Source of the DNA: JAYPUA01 sp038133845
GTDB lineage: Bacteria > SAR324 > NAC60-12
Reading direction: 5' to 3'
DNA: 64,000 bases
Assembly: GCA_038133845.1 (NCBI GenBank)
Contig: JAYPUA010000008.1
Span: 32,526-96,525 of the forward strand
Of the stretch, positions 9,919-18,406 are shown piece by piece. Below the pieces are notes generated by a model that ran no database searches, was not told the DNA's origin, and was given only the letters and a program-made list of their open reading frames with translations. Every line of letters begins with the position of its first letter. Position 1 is the first letter of the stretch. A program made the position numbers and the translations under genes.

Positions 9919-10397
9919 GTGACGTCGAGGAAGTCAAACCCGAAGACCCAGATCAACTGACGGAAGAGCAGTTTCGACGCCTGGTGATCGAGCTACCGTT
10001 TCACTTCTTCCTCATCGTCGCTCAGGCAGATGGGAAAGTGGAGCCTGCTGAATTCATGGCCTTCTCAGAGCTTTTGGAGAGTAAAAAAATCTGCCACAGC
10101 CCCTACCTCCGCAAAGTGATCGGGGAGACCGCCGAGAATCTTCAGGGGCTGCGCATGAAGCACCAGAAGCAGCAATTGGAAGACGCGGAAGTGGTCATCC
10201 AGAAGGTCTTCAAGTCCCTCAATCATCGCCTCGAGCCTGAGCACGTAAAGAGGTTTGCCGAAGACCTGCTGGGCATCGGGACATTAATTGCGGAATCCTC
10301 TGGCGGAGGGATGTTCAAGGGAGCTGTTTCCGAAGAGGAACTCGAAGCGCTTAAACGGTTGACCCAACTGGTTCGGCAGAGTCTGCAGGAACAGTAA
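9915..10397 (+). CDS. TerB-like acidic protein, copy 2
   Basis: Second member of the pair, 160 aa, overlapping copy 1 by four bases, so the two are translationally coupled. It shares the same core: FFLIVAQADGKVEPAEFMAF near residues 32-51 and KICHSPYLRKVIGET near residue 58, aligned with KICRSPYSRWLFSET in copy 1. Both end in a helical domain with a Gly/Ser-rich turn (ESSGGGMF here, ASSGFF in copy 1). No signal peptide or membrane segment. The duplication with strict spacing of the KIC-SPY motif suggests a heterodimer. No known stress operon genes (terC, terD) lie nearby. Confidence 0.6.
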   Translation: MSDVEEVKPEDPDQLTEEQFRRLVIELPFHFFLIVAQADGKVEPAEFMAFSELLESKKICHSPYLRKVIGETAENLQGLRMKHQKQQLEDAEVVIQKVFKSLNHRLEPEHVKRFAEDLLGIGTLIAESSGGGMFKGAVSEEELEALKRLTQLVRQSLQEQ

Positions 10398-10586
10398 CTC
10401 CCCCTCTGATCTCGCTTCTCGCCCCCGGTCAATCAGAAACTTCTGTTCTTTTAAAACCAGGCTCTTCACACATTGGTTCCATGAAGAAACAGGGCGGGAA
10501 GCTGTGACTCTGTGTACAGAGATCTTTTCTGAAAATACAGTTTGCAATCCAGCAATCAATTGGTCATGATGGTCTGAGCGATTCAT

Positions 10587-10615
10587 TTGAATCTTCTTCA
10601 ATGAGTCTTCTTCAA
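10587..10615. repeat. Direct and inverted TTCTTCAA repeats before the AbrB-like gene
   Basis: TCTTCTTCAA occurs at 10592-10601 and again at 10606-10615, a 14-base period. The first copy also forms an inverted repeat with TTGAA at 10587-10591. The block lies 21 bases before the AbrB-like start and could be an autoregulatory site. Confidence 0.35.
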
Positions 10616-10636
10616 CCTGAACCATAACTTTGGATT

Positions 10637-11002
10637 ATGCCCAGAAAAGCAAAAGTAAGTGATGCTGAACTTCGAGAGATTCACTCCAAGATCAGTGAAC
10701 TTTCCAAGACACATACCCAGAAAGCAGCAGCCGATGCATTGAACATGACCGTAGTGCAAATGCGGGCTCGCATGCTTGAGGCGGCAATGTACCTTCAGTT
10801 GCTGCCGCCTCAGTTCAGTGCTTCCACCAAATCGGCCAAGAAAGCTCGTGTTCGCGAGGCAACAATCGAGGTGAAGTCCACACGCGGTGACGGACTGCAG
10901 GCGCGAATTCCAAACGCGGTGCTGGAAGCCTTCGGTGTTAAATTGGGAGACTCGCTCAAAGTGAGCGTCAAACGGAAGCAGATCATTCTCACTGCAGAAT
11001 AA
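10637..11002 (+). CDS. Small DNA-binding protein with AbrB-like C-terminus
   Basis: 121 aa basic protein. Residues 1-50 (MPRKAKVSDAELREIHSKIS, then THTQKAAADALNMTVVQMRARM) look like a helix-turn-helix, with AADALNMTVVQMRARM as the likely recognition unit. Residues 82-121 (LQARIPNAVLEAFGVKLGDS, then LKVSVKRKQIILTAE) follow the SpoVT/AbrB swapped-hairpin pattern seen in AbrB and MazE. The middle is a basic, Ser/Ala/Lys-rich linker. Such proteins are transcription regulators or antitoxins; no toxin gene is adjacent, so regulator is more likely. It stands 239 bases after the TerB pair on the same strand. Confidence 0.55.
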   Translation: MPRKAKVSDAELREIHSKISELSKTHTQKAAADALNMTVVQMRARMLEAAMYLQLLPPQFSASTKSAKKARVREATIEVKSTRGDGLQARIPNAVLEAFGVKLGDSLKVSVKRKQIILTAE

Positions 11003-11230
11003 CCTTCTCCAAGAGAGCAAAGGCTTCAGGCTTCTGCTCCTCTCCGAGATCAACCGGGAGCCCTTCGAAGTAACCCAAGGGGCTCCGGCCTCTCCCCACT
11101 GCTCGGAATCAAAACAGATCCCCCCCTTCGTCCACTTCAAACAACTCTCAACGCATCAGGCCACAGCCTTTCCTTTTGCGGACGGCCCCCTCCTCGTCCC
11201 TGCTCACCTTCGGTAATTGCCGTTTTTGTA

Positions 11231-11259
11231 TTGCGTGTCCGACAGGTGCGGGTTATAAA
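11231..11259 (+). promoter_or_regulatory. Promoter of tRNA-His
   Basis: TTGCGT (11231-11236), 17-base spacer, TATAAA (11254-11259). The transcript would begin about 13 bases before the tRNA. No other strong candidate is near. Confidence 0.6.
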
Positions 11260-11278
11260 AGTTGTCTTTCCCCCGCAT

Positions 11279-11355
11279 GGCGAAAGTAGCTCAGCTGGTA
11301 GAGCACCGGATTGTGATTCCGGTGGTCGCGGGTTCAAGTCCCGTCTTTCGCCCCA
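11279..11355 (+). tRNA. tRNA-His (GTG anticodon)
   Basis: Complete cloverleaf: acceptor GCGAAAG/CTTTCGC, D-stem GCTC/GAGC, anticodon stem CCGGA/TCCGG with loop TTGTGAT (anticodon GTG), T-stem GCGGG/CCCGT with loop TTCAAGT. The extra G at -1 (11279) pairs with discriminator C73 (11352), the identity mark of tRNA-His. CCA is encoded at 11353-11355. Confidence 0.97.
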
Positions 11356-11494
11356 CCATTTCATGATTTACGGCCCCTCTGAAAATCAGCACACAGGATA
11401 CGGCAAGACGACGGGTTTTGTCGCTCCTCTTCGCTGTCGAATGTGAGGATGCCTGGACCTTTGAGATGGACCTGAGGCCCTTCAAGGAGCAGTG

Positions 11495-12157
11495 GTGAGG
11501 ATCAACGCCGATTTTTCCCAGCGAGTAGCCATCCGCCCTGAAGCTCAGGAGTGGGTCGCGTCTCCGATGCCCGGAGTCACCCGCATGATGCTGGATCGCA
11601 TCGGGGAGGAGGTCGCCCGGGCCACCTCGCTGGTGCGCTACGAGCCTCACAGTCAGTTCTCTGCCCACACGCATGGAGGCGGAGAGGAGTTTCTTGTTCT
11701 CGAAGGGGTCTTTGCCGATGAGCATGGAGCCTACGCTCAAGGAACCTACGTCCGCAACCCGGTCGGGACTTCACACACCCCGGTCATTGGAGAAGAGGGG
11801 GCGTTGATCCTGGTCAAGCTGCACCAGTTTGCCCCTGAAGACCAGGACCAGAAAGTGATCGAGACCCACGCCGCAGACTGGATGCCGGGGAGTTATTCGG
11901 GCGTCTCGGTACTACCGCTGCATGCCTATCAAGCGGAGCGAGTCGCGCTGGTTCGATGGGCTCCGGAGACCGCTCTGCCTCCCCACCAGCACCTGGGTGG
12001 AGAAGAGGTGTATGTGATTGAGGGAGAGTTCTATGATGAGGTCGGCCATTATCCCCAGGGGACCTGGATTCGCTCTCCTCACCTGAGCCGGCACCAGCCC
12101 TACACCCGAACGAGCGGGGCCCTCCTCTACGTCAAGACCGGCCACCTCACGGCATAG
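11495..12157 (+). CDS. Double-cupin protein, ChrR-like
   Basis: Cytosolic metal-binding protein of two cupin domains, 220 aa. Cupin 1 has SAHTHGGGEEFLVLEGVF near residues 56-73 and cupin 2 has LPPHQHLGGEEVYVIEGEFY near residues 160-179; the His and Glu residues match the zinc-binding set of ChrR anti-sigma factors. The GTG at 11495 has AAGGAG five bases upstream; a second GTG is one codon earlier. The N-terminal anti-sigma helices of true ChrR are missing and no sigma factor lies beside it, so it is more likely a ChrR-type cupin acting as a stress sensor or as an acireductone- or quercetin-type dioxygenase. Confidence 0.75.
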   Translation: MRINADFSQRVAIRPEAQEWVASPMPGVTRMMLDRIGEEVARATSLVRYEPHSQFSAHTHGGGEEFLVLEGVFADEHGAYAQGTYVRNPVGTSHTPVIGEEGALILVKLHQFAPEDQDQKVIETHAADWMPGSYSGVSVLPLHAYQAERVALVRWAPETALPPHQHLGGEEVYVIEGEFYDEVGHYPQGTWIRSPHLSRHQPYTRTSGALLYVKTGHLTA

Positions 12158-12224
12158 AGCCCCGGCTGTCAAAAATGTTTGTTTCAAGGTTTCAGTGCCT
12201 TACGAAGGACGTTCGCTGGTCCAT

Positions 12225-12968
12225 TCAGGGGCGTGGTACCGGACCTCCGATACGCTGTAGCAGCAGATAATCCGATCCGTAGCTGTCGGAGGCCTCGGGG
12301 AAGGTCTCCCGGAGGAGGAACCCGCTCTGATGCAGTTGTTCCAGCACCGTCTCCAGCGGCCAGAAGCGCACCGGGACCGTCTCCGAGAAGCGGAACGATC
12401 CGGTCTGAGTGCGCAGTTCCCCCGAATCCTCCATGCGGTAGCGTCCCCCACCCTCCGAAACAAAGCGCATGTGCCGCGTCAACTCAGGGCTCTGCACCTC
12501 AAAATCCTCAAACAGCTCCTGCCGCGGGACGTCCAGCATCAGCAACCCTCCGAAAACCAACGACCGAGCGAAGCTCCGAAACGCTGCCTGCAGAGCGGAT
12601 TCATCCACCAGATAGCTGATCACGGTAAAGAGGCACAACGCCGCATCAAACGGCTGCGGGGCGGTGAAGTCCTGAAAGCGCGAGGCCCGGATCTCGATCC
12701 AGCACTCCAGTTCCTCGGACTTCCACCGCAGTTGCTCCAGCAGCGGTTCAGAGGCATCAACTCCAGTCACCTGAAACCCCTGCAGCGCCAACGGCAGTGC
12801 CAGACGCCCCGTCCCGCAGCCGAAGTCGACCACTCGGCACCCGGGTTTCAGGCGGGTCTGCAACTCCGAGAGGGTGAACTCGGTAAAGTCCTCCTGAAAG
12901 TCGGCAAAGGAGTGCCAGCAAATGTCGTCGTAGTGCGGGGCCCACGAGGCGTGAAAGGCTTCAGGCAT
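12225..12968 (-). CDS. SAM-dependent methyltransferase (class I)
   Basis: Soluble 247 aa enzyme with the Rossmann-like SAM-binding motif VVDFGCGTGRLALPLA near residues 45-60, acidic residue motif GVDASEPLLEQL near residue 68, and a post-motif FDAALCLFTVISYLVD near residue 108. The C-terminal half is substrate-binding and not diagnostic. Stands alone between the cupin and BatA-like genes, transcribed against both. The substrate cannot be told. Confidence 0.8.
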   Translation of the reverse strand: MPEAFHASWAPHYDDICWHSFADFQEDFTEFTLSELQTRLKPGCRVVDFGCGTGRLALPLALQGFQVTGVDASEPLLEQLRWKSEELECWIEIRASRFQDFTAPQPFDAALCLFTVISYLVDESALQAAFRSFARSLVFGGLLMLDVPRQELFEDFEVQSPELTRHMRFVSEGGGRYRMEDSGELRTQTGSFRFSETVPVRFWPLETVLEQLHQSGFLLRETFPEASDSYGSDYLLLQRIGGPVPRP

Positions 12969-13218
12969 GATGACCGATTTTCAGTTTGACGTTTGGGGAG
13001 CACGCTTGCTTGGCAACCCAGATTCTCTGACAACAGAGGCCCCACCGGGCGTTCGCTGTACCTCAAGCTGCTGCTGGAGCCCCCCGGACCTTGTCAATTC
13101 TGCCCCACGCTCTTCGATTAGGCCAGACGATCCGGGGCAAAGGACTTTTCATCGCCCAATAAATCGGCCAAGCTGATGCTTGGATTCTTGAGAGACAACC
13201 CCCCTTTCCGAAAACACG

Positions 13219-14991
13219 TTGCTTCAGTTTCTGTACCCGCTCTGGCTGCTCGGTTTGCCGCTGACCGCATTCCCGTGGCTCTGGCCAGTGCTACAGCACC
13301 GCATTCAGCGTCCGATCCTCTTCGGAGCCTTCTTCCTTCTGCCTGCGGAGAGCCTGCGTCAGCAGTTTCGCCCCTCGCGCCAAGAGTGGCCTCTCAAGCT
13401 GATCCGGAGCCTGCTGATCCTGCTGATCCTGCTGCTGCTGGCACATCCGTTCTGGCGTGAGCAGCGTGTCGTGCAGGACGTCTGGGTGCTCGATGACAGC
13501 GCCAGCCAGCCGGCAGGGACAACACTCCCGCTGCAGGTCGGGACGTCCGGGAAGGCTCTGCGGCTGACCGAGTTGTTCTCCGAGCAACCTCTGAGCGGAG
13601 AATTTATGCCGCTGGAAGTAAATGTCTCTCACCCGGGGTCGCCTTCACTGGCAGAGATCGCCACCGCTGTACAGCAAAGGGTGCAGGAGGAGACCTCCAT
13701 GGAGCTTCGGGTCCACCTGATCTCAGACTTCCAGCGCAGCCAGTACCGATTTTATCCTTCCGCAATTCAGCCCCTCCAGTGGGTGCTTGAACGTCCTCAG
13801 GCCCCGGTGCGACGCAACCTCTCGATACGCGGATTGAGTCTGCGCACCGAGGGCTTCCGGACCTCGTGGCTGGAGGGAGAACTGTTCGGAGAGCTGCTGT
13901 CAGACACTAAGGTACGGCTCCGGGTCGTACAGGGAGCAAGCGAGCTGGCAGCAGGAGAAGCAGTCTGGATGCAGGCACCACTTGGGTTCAGCCTGAAGCT
14001 CAACCCGTCATTTCAGCGGAGCCTCCCGGTCGAGGTGCAACTGGAGGCCTCGGGGGACGAGTTGGGCGCAGACAACCGGCGCGTGTTTCTGCGCGATCGT
14101 GCCCGGACCCCCTGGGTAGGGCTGGTGAACTTTGAGGGCGAGGCCGGAATCTTTCAATATGGACTGCACGCCCTGCGCTCGGCGCTGAACGCAAACCGTA
14201 CCTACGCGTTCCTGCTCAGCGAGCCGACCCCGGAAGACGCAGTGGACCTGCTAGTCCTCCTCGGAGACCACCCGGTTCGTGCGGAGCGCTTTGCCGGTTT
14301 TCCACTACGGATCTTCATCCCCACACGGCTGGGCGATTGGCGCGAGTGGTCCACTCAGCGCCTGCAGGAGCCCCCGGAGCCCCAATCCGAGGCGTCCCTT
14401 CTGAAGCTTCCTCCGGAGCAGTGGCGTGTGGACTGGTCGCAGACACCTCTGGCCGAGGAGTGGCAGATCGTCCGGACAGGAAACGGGCTCTTCTACTCGA
14501 AGGTCAAGAAGCTCTGGCTGCTGGAGACCGGCGTGGGAGAGGAGTGGGGGCCGCTCTATCAGGAGCAGCGCTTCGCCGATGAGGTGCAGGCCCTGCTGGA
14601 GCAGGTGCTCCGGGAGCATCCCGTCCGGTTGGCCGGGACCTTTGAGTCCGGGAGCCCGCGGCTTCGAGAGCTTGCCGGTCTGAGAGCCACGACTCTGAAG
14701 CCCGGGGTCTACACGGTCCGGGGGCAACCCTCTGCTCTGGACTCGGAGGAGGTGGAGCGGCAGGTGCGCTTTGCAGTCAACCTCCCGGCTCGAGAGAGCG
14801 ATCTGGCACTGATGAGTGAGGAGGAGTTGGAGAAGATGCAGGAGCACCTGAGCTCAGCCAATCGGATTTTGAGTCCGGAGAGTCGCTCGGCCTCCAACGA
14901 TCTCCGGGACTGGCTGCTCTGGGTCGCGCTGGCGCTGGCCTGTGTAGAGTTGCTGATGGCCTTCCGGCGCCTGATGCGCAACATCGTCTGA
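13219..14991 (+). CDS. BatA-domain membrane protein
   Basis: 590 aa membrane-anchored protein. Residues 1-77 hold two membrane helices around QHRIQRPILFGAFFLLP and SLLILLILLLLAHPFW, the BatA (aerotolerance operon N-domain) pattern. The long middle, about residues 85-560, is periplasmic-like and holds no clear VWA MIDAS motif (DxSxS); DDSAS at residues 92-96 is the nearest. A last helix lies at about 565-583. In other bacteria such proteins occur with a MoxR ATPase, a DUF58 protein and VWA proteins; none is present here. The only start available is a TTG at 13219 without a clear ribosome site, so the start is uncertain. Confidence 0.65.
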   Translation: MLQFLYPLWLLGLPLTAFPWLWPVLQHRIQRPILFGAFFLLPAESLRQQFRPSRQEWPLKLIRSLLILLILLLLAHPFWREQRVVQDVWVLDDSASQPAGTTLPLQVGTSGKALRLTELFSEQPLSGEFMPLEVNVSHPGSPSLAEIATAVQQRVQEETSMELRVHLISDFQRSQYRFYPSAIQPLQWVLERPQAPVRRNLSIRGLSLRTEGFRTSWLEGELFGELLSDTKVRLRVVQGASELAAGEAVWMQAPLGFSLKLNPSFQRSLPVEVQLEASGDELGADNRRVFLRDRARTPWVGLVNFEGEAGIFQYGLHALRSALNANRTYAFLLSEPTPEDAVDLLVLLGDHPVRAERFAGFPLRIFIPTRLGDWREWSTQRLQEPPEPQSEASLLKLPPEQWRVDWSQTPLAEEWQIVRTGNGLFYSKVKKLWLLETGVGEEWGPLYQEQRFADEVQALLEQVLREHPVRLAGTFESGSPRLRELAGLRATTLKPGVYTVRGQPSALDSEEVERQVRFAVNLPARESDLALMSEEELEKMQEHLSSANRILSPESRSASNDLRDWLLWVALALACVELLMAFRRLMRNIV

Positions 14992-15000
14992 GCGCTCCCC

Positions 15001-16026
15001 CTATTCCGGACGAGCGATCGCCTGAATCGCCGCCTGCGTCGTGAGGCTCCCCACCACCTTCCCGGTCTTGTCCTGCACCGGCACCGGATCGTTTCCGTGC
15101 TCTGCGAGTTTGGGCAAGGCATCTTCCAGCGAGAGGCTCACTGAGATTCCGGTTCCGGACTCTGGCAACACGTTGGTATCCATCACCGCCTTGACCCGGA
15201 GTACGCGCCCGCGGTTGATGTCACGCACAAAGTCCGTGATGTAGTCATCGGCAGGCTTGAGGACGATCTGCTGCACAGTGCCCTGCTGCACGACCTCGCC
15301 ATCGCGGAGGATTGCGATCTGGTCGCCCAGGCGCAACGCCTCGTCCAGGTCGTGCGTGATGAAGACAATGGTCTTGTGCAGTTCTTCCTGCAGGTTGAGC
15401 AGGATCTCTTGCATCTCGGAGCGAATCAGCGGATCCAGTGCGCTGAAGGCCTCGTCCATGAGCAGGATGTCGGCGTCCGTCGCCAAGGCCCGCGCCAGCC
15501 CCACACGCTGCTGCATGCCTCCGGAGAGCTGTGCCGGAAACTGTTCCTCGAACCCGGCCAGCCCAACCCGGTCGATCCACTTCATGGAGCGCTCCCGAGT
15601 CACGCCCTTTTCCAGCCCCTGAATCGCGAGCCCGTAGGCCACGTTCTCCAGCACCGTCAGGTGCGGCATCAGGGCAAAGCGCTGAAAGACCATGGACGCC
15701 TTGTGCCTTCGGAACTCCCGCAGTTCGAGTTTGTTCATCTGCAACACGTCTGCGCCATCCACGACCACCCGCCCGGCGGTTGGCTCGATGAGGCGGTTGA
15801 TGTGCCGGATCAGAGTCGACTTCCCGGAGCCGGAGAGCCCCATCACCACCTGCAGACTGTGTGCAGGGATGTCGAGGTTGATGTCCCGGAGCCCGAGCAC
15901 GTGCTGGTGCTGATCGAGCAGCTCCTGCTTGTGGACACCGTCCTGGACCAGCGCCATCATGTCCTGCGGGCGATCTCCGAAGACCTTGTAGAGATGTTCA
16001 ATGCGAATGAGTGGTTCAGTGTCCAT
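15001..16026 (-). CDS. proV: Glycine betaine/proline ABC transporter ATPase
   Basis: ATP-binding subunit of a betaine importer, 341 aa, start at 16026 (an upstream extension to 16110 lies inside the permease gene and was rejected). Walker A MGLSGSGKSTLIRHINRL near residues 62-79, signature QLSGGMQQRVGLARAL near 165, Walker B ILLMDEAFSALDPL near 185. The insertion after the first strand (DRPQDMMALVQDGVHKQEL) is typical of ProV/OpuAA. The C-terminal 80 residues are CBS-like (DTNVLPESGTGISVSLSLED), which in this family sense ionic strength. Last gene of the proXWV operon; its start overlaps the end of the permease by 11 bases. Confidence 0.93.
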   Translation of the reverse strand: MDTEPLIRIEHLYKVFGDRPQDMMALVQDGVHKQELLDQHQHVLGLRDINLDIPAHSLQVVMGLSGSGKSTLIRHINRLIEPTAGRVVVDGADVLQMNKLELREFRRHKASMVFQRFALMPHLTVLENVAYGLAIQGLEKGVTRERSMKWIDRVGLAGFEEQFPAQLSGGMQQRVGLARALATDADILLMDEAFSALDPLIRSEMQEILLNLQEELHKTIVFITHDLDEALRLGDQIAILRDGEVVQQGTVQQIVLKPADDYITDFVRDINRGRVLRVKAVMDTNVLPESGTGISVSLSLEDALPKLAEHGNDPVPVQDKTGKVVGSLTTQAAIQAIARPE

Positions 16027-16906
16027 GCGATCCGATCTGGTGACGTTGCAGGCGCTTTCCGTAGGCCTGAGAGATGCGGTCGAAGATGATGGCAAGGACC
16101 ACGATGGCAATGCCGTTAAACAGTCCCAACGCGAGGTACTGGTTGGAGATGGCCTTGAGCACGGGCTGCCCGAGTCCCCGGACGCCGATCATCGAGGCGA
16201 TGACCACCATCGCCAAAGACATCATGATCGTCTGGTTGATGCCAGCGAAGATGTTGGGAAGCGCCAGCGGAATCTGGACTCGGGTCAGGCGTTGCCAAGA
16301 GTCCGCTCCAAACGCGTCGGCGGCCTCCAGCAGCTGCTTGTCCACCAGACGGATGCCCAGGTTGGTCAGGCGGATCATCGGAGGGAGCGCATAGATCACC
16401 ACCGCCAGCATCCCCGGGACCTTGCCGATTCCCAGGAGCATCACCACCGGGATCAGGTAGACAAAGCTGGGGATCGTCTGCATCACGTCCAGGATCGGGG
16501 TGATGAGCGTCTGGGCCCGGTTCGAGCGCGCCATGAGGATCCCCACCGGCATGCCCACCGTGATGCAAACCAGCGTGCAGACCGTGATCATACTCAGCGT
16601 GCTCATCGTGTCTTCCCACATGTCCAGGTAGCCGATGAACAGCAGCGCCAGGACAGTCCCGATCACGATGCGCAGGTTGCGACTGCCCAGCCAGGCAATC
16701 CCCCCGGCCCCAATCAGAATGAGTGGCCACGGTGCGTTGACCAGCAGTTGCTCCAGCCAGATGAGAAACTGAAGGAGGGGATCAAAAAAGTTTTCGAGCA
16801 TTTCCCCGTACGCTCGGGAGAATCCTCGAAACCCTTCATCAACGGCCTTCTTCAACTGAAGCAGGTCTCGACGGCCCATTTTGGGAAATTCAAGCAGGAA
16901 GTCCAT
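16016..16906 (-). CDS. proW: Glycine betaine/proline ABC transporter permease
   Basis: Inner-membrane permease, 296 aa. Start at 16906 with AAGG before ATG; a longer frame to 16954 crosses the intergenic hairpin and is unlikely. Five to six membrane helices follow an N-terminal cytoplasmic stretch. The BPD_transp_1 coupling loop is near residues 185-205 (LEAADAFGADSWQRLTRVQI), where EAA-x3-G is the contact to ProV. Sits between proX (105 bases, with hairpin) and proV (overlap). Confidence 0.92.
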   Translation of the reverse strand: MDFLLEFPKMGRRDLLQLKKAVDEGFRGFSRAYGEMLENFFDPLLQFLIWLEQLLVNAPWPLILIGAGGIAWLGSRNLRIVIGTVLALLFIGYLDMWEDTMSTLSMITVCTLVCITVGMPVGILMARSNRAQTLITPILDVMQTIPSFVYLIPVVMLLGIGKVPGMLAVVIYALPPMIRLTNLGIRLVDKQLLEAADAFGADSWQRLTRVQIPLALPNIFAGINQTIMMSLAMVVIASMIGVRGLGQPVLKAISNQYLALGLFNGIAIVVLAIIFDRISQAYGKRLQRHQIGSHGH

Positions 16907-16950
16907 AGCCTTGGAGTCCTTTCTACGAGATGAACATTCACTGAGGAGAG

Positions 16951-16981
16951 CCAAGGCGTCTGATGAGTGGAGACGCCTTGG
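16951..16981. other. Intercistronic hairpin between proX and proW
   Basis: Perfect 11 bp arms CCAAGGCGTCT (16951-16961) and AGACGCCTTGG (16971-16981) with a 9-base loop. On the reverse strand it follows the proX stop and precedes the proW start; no U-tract follows. Such hairpins typically protect the 3' end of the binding-protein message and raise its amount over the permease. Confidence 0.6.
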
Positions 16982-17011
16982 GGAAAAGGAGGGAAGAGCA
17001 GAAGCTCCAGG

Positions 17012-18049
17012 TCAGAGCTTGCGCTTGACCTTCGCAGCCGCGTCGCTGGAGATCCAGGAGCTCCAGAGCGATCCGTAGCGGCTCAGGAACTCATAGGCCG
17101 CATCTTCTCCGGTCGCCTGGTTGGCGTCCATCCACTTGAGGATGTCTCCCAGTTGATCCAGCGGGATCTTGCGAGCTTGGATGTACTGCATCGCGTCCGA
17201 GCTGCTGTTCTTGAAGTTGGCCGTCACCACCGTGTTCACCTCGGACTTGGTCCAGGAGGAGGGCTGCGGGTTCTGGCACTCGTCTTCACTCTTGACGATG
17301 CAGCTATTCCAGTTCTGGTCGTTGTAGGGGACGCCAAAGTCCACCGGAGTCATGGGGTACTTTCCAAGCACCACCGTCGGTGCCCAGTAGTAGCCCAGCC
17401 AGGCTTCCTTGCGCTCGTAGGCCTTGGCAATCGAGCCATCCAGACCAGCTGCGGAGCCCGTATCCACCAGGCGCCAACCGGCCTCTTCCATCTTGAAGGC
17501 CCGGAAGAGGTTATTGGTCGAGAGCTGACAGCCCCATCCGGACGGACAGGTATGCAGCGCGCCCTTGCTCGGATCCTCCGGGTGCGGGAAGAGGTCCGGA
17601 CGCTTCATGATGTCCTGTAGCGTCTTCAGCTCCGGGTGTTTCTCCGAAATGTACTTGGGAATCCACCAGCCTTCGCCGGCCCCAACAATCGGGGTCTTGT
17701 TCACGACGAACAGACGTCCCTCGCCCTGCGCCTTGTAGAGCGGCTCACGGACGGCGTTTGCCCACAACTCCGGAGCGATGTCCGGCTCGCCCTTCTCGTC
17801 CATCGAGGCAAAGGAGGTCATGGTCGCCCCGGCAATCAGCTCAACCTTGCAGCCATAGCCTTCCTCCAAGATGATTTTGTCGAGGTTGGCCATGAACTCT
17901 GCAGAGGCCCAGTTCATTTCCGCAATGGTGACTCGACCGCAGCTGGCGGAGGCCGAGGTTGCTCCGAGGACCAGCCCCAGGGCAACTGCAATGAAAATAA
18001 ATATTTTATTCAGTTTTTTGACAAGCTTGGGGGGGTGGTGAGAATGCAT
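17012..18049 (-). CDS. proX: Glycine betaine-binding periplasmic protein
   Basis: Substrate-binding subunit, 345 aa, OpuAC/ProX family. Signal peptide: KKLNKIFIFIAVALGLVLG with cleavage probably after SASA near residue 36. Aromatic residues for the quaternary ammonium cage can be seen, such as AEMNWASAEFMANL near 43-57, PELWANAV near 95 and LGYYWAPTVVLGKYP near 215. AAGGGA ribosome site 7 bases before ATG. First gene of the operon proX-proW-proV; a promoter at 18308-18336 overlaps a 22 bp palindrome, giving an unusually long leader of about 250 bases. Osmoprotectant uptake is the expected role. The KTP- and Cys-containing segments are ordinary for the ProX subgroup. Confidence 0.93.
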   Translation of the reverse strand: MHSHHPPKLVKKLNKIFIFIAVALGLVLGATSASASCGRVTIAEMNWASAEFMANLDKIILEEGYGCKVELIAGATMTSFASMDEKGEPDIAPELWANAVREPLYKAQGEGRLFVVNKTPIVGAGEGWWIPKYISEKHPELKTLQDIMKRPDLFPHPEDPSKGALHTCPSGWGCQLSTNNLFRAFKMEEAGWRLVDTGSAAGLDGSIAKAYERKEAWLGYYWAPTVVLGKYPMTPVDFGVPYNDQNWNSCIVKSEDECQNPQPSSWTKSEVNTVVTANFKNSSSDAMQYIQARKIPLDQLGDILKWMDANQATGEDAAYEFLSRYGSLWSSWISSDAAAKVKRKL

Positions 18050-18307
18050 AAATTTCCCTTCATAGGATTAGCAAGAACGTCGCGAGGCGACGGAGGCCCG
18101 AGCATCCGAAAAAAGCATGGGGATGCCGAATGGAGAAGACCCTAGGTTGTGACGTGCCAGAAGACCGGTTAAATCCAAGATCCAAAGACCGGAAATCCTG
18201 CGAAGCGCGGGATTGATGCTCTGCTCTCTTTCCTGAGCAAAGTTGAAAAAGGAACTCAAAGATGGATTCTTGATGCTTCCAGCACAATTCCATGCTTTGA
18301 TTGGGCT

Positions 18308-18336
18308 ATGCTACCTACCGTAGGGTGGGTTGTCAA
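18308..18336 (-). promoter_or_regulatory. Promoter of proXWV
   Basis: Reverse-strand TTGACA (18331-18336, perfect -35), 17-base spacer, TAGCAT (18308-18313, 4 of 6). The -35 touches the 22 bp palindrome. Transcription would start near 18300. Confidence 0.6.
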
Positions 18337-18357
18337 ATTTGTCACCGGTGACAAATT
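18336..18357. promoter_or_regulatory. 22 bp perfect palindrome, candidate operator
   Basis: AATTTGTCACC (18336-18346) is followed directly by its reverse complement GGTGACAAATT (18347-18357) with no spacer. It abuts the proX -35 box on one side and lies 127 bases before the divergent reductase gene on the other. A dimeric regulator could control both. Regulator unknown. Confidence 0.6.
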
Positions 18358-18406
18358 CCCGCAGGTACTTGATTTTCTAATTTCTCGGCAGGAAGATTGG
18401 CACATT

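Noticed and set aside
18050..18300. Riboswitch in the long proX leader
   Set aside because: No known class could be recognised by eye; the length alone is not proof.
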